DNA of 64,000 nucleotides from Siphonodentalium dalli. Taxonomy: Eukaryota; Mollusca; Scaphopoda; Gadilida; Siphonodentaliidae. Both the position numbers and the translations under genes were made by a program. The notes below the pieces were generated by a model that was not told where the DNA came from, searched no databases, and saw only the letters and a list, made by a program, of their open reading frames with translations. Of this stretch, positions 57,335 to 64,000 are shown piece by piece (position 1 is the first letter of the stretch; every line of letters begins with the position of its first letter). The stretch is from positions 98,322,707 to 98,386,706 of the forward strand of contig CP136067.1 of assembly GCA_032622095.1 (NCBI GenBank), read 5' to 3'.

Positions 57335-60009
57335 TCAAGACTGTAGACCGACAGGAGGTGGCATAAATCGAATCTGATTTCTAATCCTTGATTCTTTTTG
57401 CATGGCAAGAAGTTCACGTCGTTTCTCCACGGATTTCTTCACTTCCTGGAACTGGGGACAGTTGAGTTTGTATGCAAGTTTGTAGAAATGTGGATCTCCT
57501 TTTGGAACATATTGCTGACCGAAGAGATCTGTTCTCATGTTCTTAGGGGGCGGAGTCGGAGGAGGAGATGCTACTGGAACGAATGAGCTGTCGTATTTCT
57601 TGAAATTTTCTGGAGGTAGAATCTGACCTGCAAGTATTGAAGATAGAGCAGTTAGATTGGTTTACTCATTCCCGGGAGATAGGAGCGATTGCTCTTGCAC
57701 ACCAGTCCCACTCGTAATTTTCAATTTACGAGTGCTAAAATTCGGACTCATCCCTCTTGTCAAAATGCTTACAGTGACTGTAATCGTTGATTCAATATTG
57801 AACTATTTTAAGGTTTATTTAGATCTTTCCCATCTCAGTTCAATTATGCACATACAAATGTGTAACTGGACATAGGTCTATCACACAATGACATTTTATT
57901 TGAGAAAAACCCATTTCTTACGATTATATTATGGGGTTCAATATTACATGCACCCATCTTCTGAATTTCAGGAGCAAATAATTTGATTTATCCGCAATAG
58001 CAGCATGTAATATCATAATTATATGTAGCGACTCTCATAGGCAGAATCATTTGTGTCCGATATAGAGGATATCCAATGAGTTATGTTGGGATATAAGATT
58101 TTATGAAATGAGTTTGATAAATTTTATTCACAACAAGTCGTAGATGAGTTTCATAAAATCTTATATCCCAACATAACGAGTTGAAGATCTTGTATATCAC
58201 ATGAAAAAAACTAGAGCTTTATGCCTTTTTAGCAAATCAAAATCTTTAAAAGAAGCTGAAAAATGCATACATGCACGACGTTGGCTGAGATGCTTCACAA
58301 CCATAGACAGTATTTCGTGCTCTGCCTTGTGACGAAACATATAGTCCCCCAATTTGCCTCTTTGCTTTTTACCATTTTCGTTAGTGCAACGAAGTTGGAC
58401 AATAATTGAACTTTAATGAACAGAGCAATTATTTTACAATGTCTGGTATTGGTGTCAAGCGCGGCTTTTCTAAATAGTATTAATCTGAGCGGTAATTTAC
58501 TTGGCGCAATGCTAATTACCCTGGGAAGCACGCAGCGATTACTCACTAGTGAGAGATAAGAAAATATCTAATGGATTTTTCAATGATATTATAGGGGTTT
58601 CATGTGATATAAACTTGTCTCGAAATAAGGAGTAAATTTTCACAATTGTGTGTAGTTCAGACAGTGTGTTTTCTGAAATGATACAATCGATGCTGTTGGA
58701 ATTTTCAGGAATATTGGTTGAATGATACATTCTTTCAACGAGCAAAGTGCTTTCAGTTTGATTTACTGCAATAAGCATACAATATGTTTAAAAATAAATA
58801 CCTGTGTTTATAGATTGTCACTCACTCTCTTCAACATTTCTTTAGTTTTGCAGCGTAACCCTTTACCCAACAAACCGGCCAAAACCGGCCAAATAAAGCT
58901 TCAACAGCCTAAAATATCTTCGGTCTGTCTCAATAGAACCATACAAATATGGATATCATTGGAACCGGCTCCTTGACCACATTGTGATAGTTAAAGTTAT
59001 GCCCTGTGCCAATGCATTCTCTTATATATGCGAGTCGACCATAGGTCGCCTCGCATATATAAGAGAATGCATTGGCCTAAAAAAAATCTTTTTTTAACAC
59101 TTTTTACCATTTTTTCTTACATTAACAATTTTATAATTTTTAATGTGTTAAGCCAATGCATTCTCTTATATATGCGAGGCGACCTATGGTCGACTCGCAT
59201 ATATAAGAGAATGCATTGGCACAGGGCCCTTCTGTTGGGTAAAGGGTTAATTTATATTACAGTTGAACATGGCTCTTATAAAACTCTATCAGAGTGGTTA
59301 TTATTCATTCAGAGGGATCTGGGATGTTCAGTAATAAATTCAGACACCAAAACAGAAAGAAGATAATACAATAGCAGAATGATTCATATTCATAGGTGGG
59401 AAACATTTGTTGAACTTATTATCTGAACATTTCCTAAGGGAACGGTCTTGTAAAAGAGGTGAAAATCTGGCTGTTACCTGTTTCACTTAAAGGCGGATTC
59501 CGAGCATCAGTTTTCATTCTCAGTCTTTTAAATTCCTGCACATCAGTCCGCGTTCTTTCTATAGCATGATATTTATGCTTCTCATTCTTAAACAGCTTGC
59601 TTTCACGCACATATTTCTCAAATGTATGTTGGCCGACAGCAGATGGACTAGGAATATTTAATGGATACATCGTTGCTATAACCTCGCTGATTTTTCGCCC
59701 CTCCGCAGTAGTTCTGAGTCCGTATTGCCTTCGGAAATTTCTCCACACATTACTGTTATAGTCTGGATCTGATTTTTGAGGAATGAAACAACTCTGTTTT
59801 CCAGCTTCCACCCAGAGTTTGTATTCTAATGACGGATGACCATGTACAAATTGTTCACCCTGAGTCCGCAGAAAATGCCTGCATTCTATGTCAAGAACGG
59901 TGTGCGGTTTCCTGCGAACAGCAAGTTTCTGGATTGCCCTGGGTGAAAATCCAGTGAAATGGGGGCTTGGCTCCTTGAATAGGTTCTCACGTTCTTCCAA
60001 CAATGGCAT
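57335..60009 (-). CDS. Conserved-looking 274-aa protein, two coding exons (57335-57627, 59478-60009)
   Basis: I do not firmly recognise this gene. Exon 1 (59478-60009, donor GTAACA) and exon 2 (57335-57627, acceptor ACTTGCAG) join in phase as LSETG|QILPPENF to give 274 residues. The ATG follows AGCC 4 bp after a TTAATTACAG acceptor, so a 5' UTR exon probably lies upstream. The N-terminal half has FTGFSPRAIQKLAVRRK, LDIECRHFLRTQGEQ, SLEYKLWVEAGKQ and VWRNFRRQYGLRTT. The C-terminal half has a proline run (SPPPTPPPKN), YVPKGDPHFYKLAYKLNCPQ and a charged helix EVKKSVEKRRELLAMQKESR. It has no signal peptide or membrane segment. Basic, tryptophan-spotted repeats without an enzyme fold remind me of small axonemal or sperm proteins (possibly TEX52-like), a guess only. 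It is convergent with PAXIP1. Confidence 0.72.
58077..58182. mobile_element. Foldback element
   Basis: Arms GTTATGTTGGGATATAAGAT / ATCTTATATCCCAACATAAC continue through TTTATGAAA / TTTCATAAA, 31 bp of perfect complementarity around a loop of about 40 bp. Confidence 0.75.
58855..59250. mobile_element. piggyBac-type MITE, CCCTTTACCCAACA family, copy 2
   Basis: It is nearly base-for-base the same as 39502-39891, differing by a few substitutions and small A/T-tract indels. The left flank reads GTAA instead of TTAA; the right flank is TTAA. The same paired palindromes occur inside. It lies in the intron of the - strand gene. Confidence 0.88.
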
Positions 60010-60241
60010 GGCTCTGTAATTAAATCATTTACAAAATTAGTTAACCTTTGTGGAGTCCCAGACAGAGAGAATAATGCACTGATGGCTTCTTGTGTATAGA
60101 TGTGAGGCTCCATATGGAAGTGTTGTATCCCTTTCAGGACAGTAGCAGCACCGGTGTAGCATTAAGGGTTCCCATGCCCGAGCGTTTTCAGGAGGTTGAA
60201 AGTTTAGATGGACCTATACAGAAAATTCATAGGTACATGTA

Positions 60242-60424
60242 CAGTAATGCCCTAAATAATTGACTCCTTAACTAATGCAGAATTATGGGTAACTTTTCAG
60301 GATTTAGTCAGAAATATGTGAGAGCTTTCCGATGAATGGCAACAAGCCATATTTCCGACTAAATCCTGAAAAGTTACCCATAATTCTGCTGTGGTTAAGG
60401 ATTCCATTATTTAGGGCATTACTG
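60242..60424. mobile_element. Tc1/mariner-type foldback MITE
   Basis: TA flanks both ends (60240-60241, 60425-60426). The arms CAGTAATGCCCTAAATAAT and ATTATTTAGGGCATTACTG, plus CAGAATTATGGGTAACTTTT and AAAAGTTACCCATAATTCTG and further pairs, make an almost complete 183-bp hairpin. It lies 230 bp upstream of the - strand gene's start codon. Confidence 0.85.
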
Positions 60425-60534
60425 TACTTCCAAATATGGCAACCTCAGGTATTTTTTAAAGAATATTTACTTCATGATGGCACATCTATGATTGTTCTAG
60501 ATTGGTCTCATACTTATTGACCAATGATTTGGCT

Positions 60535-60770
60535 TGTTGCGAACTTGCGCTGTGAGTTCGACTCCCACTGGTAGACTGGATAGTTACATGTAACGCAAGT
60601 GTTATGTGCCATTCAAATTTCATGCTAAGATGTGACCCTTGAGCAAAGTCAGTTGTATAATGCTCGCTTCGTCGCACCTAGACTTCATACCGGTATATGG
60701 ACTTGGCTTGTGTAAATGTACATGTAAGCTGCTCAAGTGAAGCAGCTGTAAAATGGCAGTAAGAAAAAAA
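60535..60770 (+). repeat. Possible tRNA-derived SINE fragment
   Basis: GTGAGTTCGACTCCCACTGG resembles a Pol III B box with its closing stem. The sequence then runs through ACCGGTATATGGACTTGGCT and a self-complementary AGCTGCTCAAGTGAAGCAGC. A convincing A box is not seen, so this is a truncated or decayed copy at best. Confidence 0.3.
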
Positions 60771-61257
60771 CTCGGCAATAAGTGCCCCAAGGTGTGCAGT
60801 TTATGGAGGAGAGGCAGGTTCAAGTGACTAATCTAATATGCAAATCTCTGGAGCAAATGACCCAACTTCTAAAACTAGAAACAAAAAATTCATAATTTTT
60901 CTTCCATGAATTCAGATGAATTGGGACATAAAAGGTACGGTAGCTATTTTAGTATATTGCACTGTTCAGCTGTAATGTGTGTAGACCTATGTTTTTCAAC
61001 TGAAAATCTATCTTTAACATAATTTTTAAGAAATATAATTCCAGATGTTCCATTTATGTTATTATGAATAATAATCTTCAAAATAAGTTTCATAGAAATT
61101 TTGTTTGTTGTTTAAATTAAAATATTGTGCGTGCTTCAGTGCTTGCCTATTAGTCTTATTAATATTATGGCTCATGGGTCCGATGAGATTGGGATGCCAC
61201 ATAATTATGGCCAATTCACTTTTATTAATAATTCCAAATATTGTACTGTTCTATTTA
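60771..61257. other. Intergenic DNA, nothing recognised
   Basis: AT-rich sequence without repeats, domain-bearing frames or RNA gene signals that I could identify. Confidence 0.4.
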
Positions 61258-61601
61258 TAAGGCCAAAGAAAATTATATGTCTGGTTTGGGTTACACGTGG
61301 AAAAAAATAGGGTCGGTAGGTAGGCTTGAAATAATAAAAAAATTTGTGTGGACATATTCTTATTTTACTCTGCAACATTGACACAAAACTACTTTTGATT
61401 ATTTTTGTATAAATTTTAATATTACACAATACCTTTACTTAGAAATCAACCTATTTTGAGATGATTAAATGTGTTTTATGAAATTTTTGGAGAAAAAATT
61501 AAATAGATTTTCTTGAAAACAATGAAAAAAAATTAGGGTAGGGGGTGTAAAATAGGGTTGGTAGGTAAACCCAAACCACATCGATTTTTTTCTTTGGCCT
61601 A
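61258..61601. mobile_element. GGCC-ended (Harbinger-like) MITE
   Basis: The left end GGCCAAAGAAAATTATATGT continues into CTGGTTTGGGTTAC. The right end GTAAACCCAAACCACATCGA continues into a T-run and CTTTGGCC. The flanks are TAA and TAT. ATAGGGTCGGTAGGTA and ATAGGGTTGGTAGGTA repeat internally. It is related to the ends at 21706 and 22770. Confidence 0.6.
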
Positions 61602-61614
61602 TGCATGGTGAATT

Positions 61615-62135
61615 AAAAAATTGCACTTCAGCGCAATTTAATTGTGCTTCAGCGCAATCCAGCTTGATTCATATCAATTGCGCTTCGGCGCAATTGAATT
61701 GCACTTGAGCGCAATTATTGTTACAAGCTTACACCCGTGAATAGATCATTTTCTATTGGATTTATTCATTAATTAACTGGGGGCCGGTGGCCATATACGG
61801 GAAAATAATTGCGCTTTAGCGCAATTAATTTTCTATTGGATTTATTCATTAATTAACTGGGGCTGGGGGGTTTAGCCATATATGGAAAATTTATTTGCAC
61901 CGAAGTACAATTGAATTGCGCTGAAGCACAATTATTAATAAATGTGAATTTGGCCTCCCATAACCACATATTGAAGTTCCTGTATGTTATGTGTCAGTGT
62001 ATACTTTAGTTTCTCAAATCCTTTTGGACTGAAGTGCAATTGAACCGCTTTGAATTGAAGCTTAGTGCAATGACATATATTGCACTGAAGTCTGAAGTGC
62101 AATTGAACTGCTCAGAAGTGCAATTGATTCGTGGT
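61615..62135. repeat. GCGCAATTGAATTGC-type repeat cluster
   Basis: About a dozen copies of a self-complementary word (CTTCAGCGCAATT, AATTGCGCTTCGGC and variants) occur alone or in pairs. Two copies of a larger block (TTTTCTATTGGATTTATTCATTAATTAACTGGGG) lie at 61749 and 61829. The words can pair in many ways, giving a palindrome-rich region. Confidence 0.75.
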
Positions 62136-62329
62136 GAGTGTTATTGGCTAACATATTTAAATTCGGGCTACCATAATTATGATATTGAAGTTGCTGCATG
62201 TATCAGTGTATACTTTAGTTTCTCAAAACCTTTTGAGTCTTAAGTTAAGTAGTTTTATCATTGAAAATTGGTGACTAGACGTCCTCCTTAAAAAATAATC
62301 AAGTAAAATATACCTTTCTCTGTTTAACA

Positions 62330-62895
62330 TGTAATAAGCCACCGGCGTTGACAAAGACGCCGCTGTTTTATCATCAAGACATATTCATTTATACTTGTTA
62401 AAGTTGTTTCCAAACGGGCACCTGCTGACAGCCATCTTTAAACATTTGTAGTTACTATGGAGACATTGAAACTGCTACAAATTCCCGCGCTAACTTCCGC
62501 TGTTTGAACAATCGTGCGTTTACCTGTGGACAAAGTATCAAGCTAGATAATTAACATGTTGTTTCATCAAAAGATGTTTGCAATTTTGTCTAATTCCTCG
62601 ATGTGAAATCGGAAAAAGTCACTATAAGCTCTGTAAACGTGGATGTTATCAGTAAAATGGCATTTAAAGCCGGTTTTATTCGATTTAATCTCGTTTTACC
62701 GCGGGAGTAAGTTTTATTGATTGACCAAGCACCGACTGTTTACGTTGGAGTTCCGGTCAATATTCGGAGTAACAACCTCGGATAAATGCTTGTCAAAACA
62801 ATGCACGTGTGAATCGTGATTAAGATTCGCTAATTAAACATCAAAGTGCCGCTTTCGTGTTGGCTGTGGTTGGACTTTCTGATATGGTAAGCTGA
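62330..62895 (+). promoter_or_regulatory. Possible promoter and first exon of a + strand gene
   Basis: This is repeat-free sequence with more CpG than its surroundings (GGCGTTGACAAAGACGCCGC, CCCGCGCTAACTTCCGCTG, TTTACCGCGGGAG). It ends in GGACTTTCTGATATG|GTAAGC, an ATG placed directly before a good splice donor at 62887. A gene starting here would run off the window. The evidence is compositional only. Confidence 0.25.
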
Positions 62896-63173
62896 GAGTT
62901 TGTGTGAATTCTTGGACTAGTGGATTCTGGTAGTGCCAGTGGTAATACTACTTGAACAAACACCATTCGGTTCATTGATATGATTATGAGTTAGTCCAAA
63001 ATTGACTATACATTGAATGTATAATCCAACTTTCCCCACCGCTGGCAATGGAGGGTTTTGTTCCAAGTTCAGAAAGGAAGAATATGACACAAAACATGGC
63101 GAAACCATGATTTTCCTTGGACAACACACGCAGTATACTAATGCGTCACTTTGACTGACCGCAGTTACAACTT

Positions 63174-63600
63174 ACAGGACATAAATAAGTAACAAAAATA
63201 AGGTTTTAATCAAATTTATAAATCGGTATACTAATATAAGCACAGGAGTTTTGTTAGAATGATAATAAATAATAGTAATAATAAATATATACAAATAGAA
63301 AAAGTAATAAATATATACATGTATATATATAATATATTATATTTTTTATTTACTATCATCTTGTCAAACCCCTGTGATATAAGTGAGTTCCTATATATAG
63401 CTATTTATAAATTCGATTAAAACCTTATTTTTAGGTCCACAGGCCTTGCAAACAGTGAGTGATAAATAATTAAAATACTTTTTTTATTAATATTTACCTA
63501 CATATGTATGTCTTCTTATAGGTGAATATTAATAAAAAAAATTATTTTAATTATTTAATTATCACTCACTGTTTGGAAGGCCTGTGTTTAGGACTTTATG
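63174..63600. mobile_element. Nested foldback elements
   Basis: The outer arms ATAAGGTTTTAATC and GATTAAAACCTTAT (63199, 63413) enclose AT-rich DNA. An adjoining hairpin has arms CACAGGCCTTGCAAACAGTG and CACTGTTTGGAAGGCCTGTG (63438, 63568) plus ATTAATATTTACCT / AGGTGAATATTAAT. ACAGGACATAAAT and TTTATGTCCAGT at the extreme edges suggest one element inserted inside another. Confidence 0.65.
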
Positions 63601-64000
63601 TCCAGTAAAGTTCTGTACTTGACATACCATTTACCTTCCTTTTCCAAAAAAAAAAGAGACATTTAATGCAGGCCTTTAGATTAATAGCCTAATTTGGGGA
63701 CATTTCGGGAAACCGTGGGGGTTGGTTCGGAAGGGGGAGGGGTACCCCTTCTGACTATAGGGGGTCCGGGGGTTCCCCCCGGGGAGAATTTTTTATAAAC
63801 GTAAGCCTAAAATGGGGTCTATCTGGTTGGTTGAATCTGAAGCATTCAGCAAGTTATATTACCCTTATATTTTCAAGTTTTGTAAGTTACAATCTGATAT
63901 TTATTGACCACTTGGGAATATTGGATCATTTGACATCAACAAAGCCATTTTATAGATGTATGGTGCTTGAAATTTCTCCAAGCAGTCCACCAACATACTG
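63601..64000. other. Window end, GC-rich block of unknown nature
   Basis: 63700-63790 is G/C-rich with GGGGTACCCC and GGTCCGGGGGTTCCCCCCGG palindromic words. The remainder is anonymous. No coding signal was recognised before the edge. Confidence 0.4.

Larger units (their letters stand above)
57628..59477 (-). other. Intron of the - strand gene
   Basis: This intron contains a 106-bp palindrome (58077-58182) and a recent piggyBac-type MITE (58855-59250). The donor side carries the dispersed block CATTTCCTAAGGGAACGG only 35 bp inside the intron. Confidence 0.65.

Noticed and set aside
60535-60640. Functional tRNA gene
   Set aside because: Only a B-box-like stretch is visible; there is no A box, anticodon arm or acceptor stem pairing.

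Overview
The window is animal nuclear DNA, probably from a mollusc and most likely a bivalve. It has long introns with canonical GT-AG sites, many short inverted-repeat transposons, pogo/Tigger and DIRS-type elements, a Tx1/L1-like LINE, and dispersed repeats of a kind common in bivalve genomes (a family opening AGCTCACCTGAG, and one opening TATACCCCC). The taxon is inferred from repeat style and protein divergence. Only about 3.5 kb of the 64 kb is conserved coding sequence.

The main gene is PAXIP1 (PTIP) on the + strand. I could assemble 18 coding exons from 4976 to 47749. All splice phases agree, and they encode the C-terminal 903 residues, from BRCT2 to the natural stop. The first BRCT domain must lie upstream of the window, so the 57-bp minisatellite at 1-3808 sits in a 5' intron. 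The protein runs BRCT2, a proline- and glutamine-rich linker, BRCT3-BRCT4, a basic linker, then BRCT5-BRCT6. PTIP is a chromatin and DNA-damage adaptor of KMT2C/KMT2D methyltransferase complexes.

The introns are full of mobile DNA. They hold an intact 3.2-kb pogo/Tigger transposon (13901-17098) with a full-length 510-aa transposase, and a second, broken Tigger (41342-43747). A 5'-truncated LINE (about 27130-30732) sits inside a 5.8-kb TA-flanked inverted-repeat element. A hAT-like element at 20701-22857 carries a nested Harbinger-like one, and a 1234-bp hAT MITE with perfect 8-bp target duplications lies at 44287-45520. Many TTAA-flanked piggyBac-type MITEs and a dispersed GAATGAGGTCCCC palindrome family are also present.

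The most unusual signal is inside PAXIP1. At eight or more exons the exon edge, with its splice site and adjoining coding bases, is present as extra decayed tandem or nearby copies. These pseudo-exon edges keep splice-like motifs but carry stops or lost AG dinucleotides.

Downstream (47.75-57.3 kb) lies repeat-rich DNA dominated by a 4.76-kb DIRS-like element (49193-53950) with inverted terminal repeats and an internal complementary region, but with no recognisable reverse transcriptase or recombinase. A 64-bp minisatellite follows at 54293-55006. A second, convergent gene on the - strand (57335-60009, two coding exons, 274 aa) is conserved-looking but not firmly recognised. The last 4 kb hold inverted-repeat elements, GCGCAATT-type repeats and possibly the first exon of another + strand gene near 62.9 kb.
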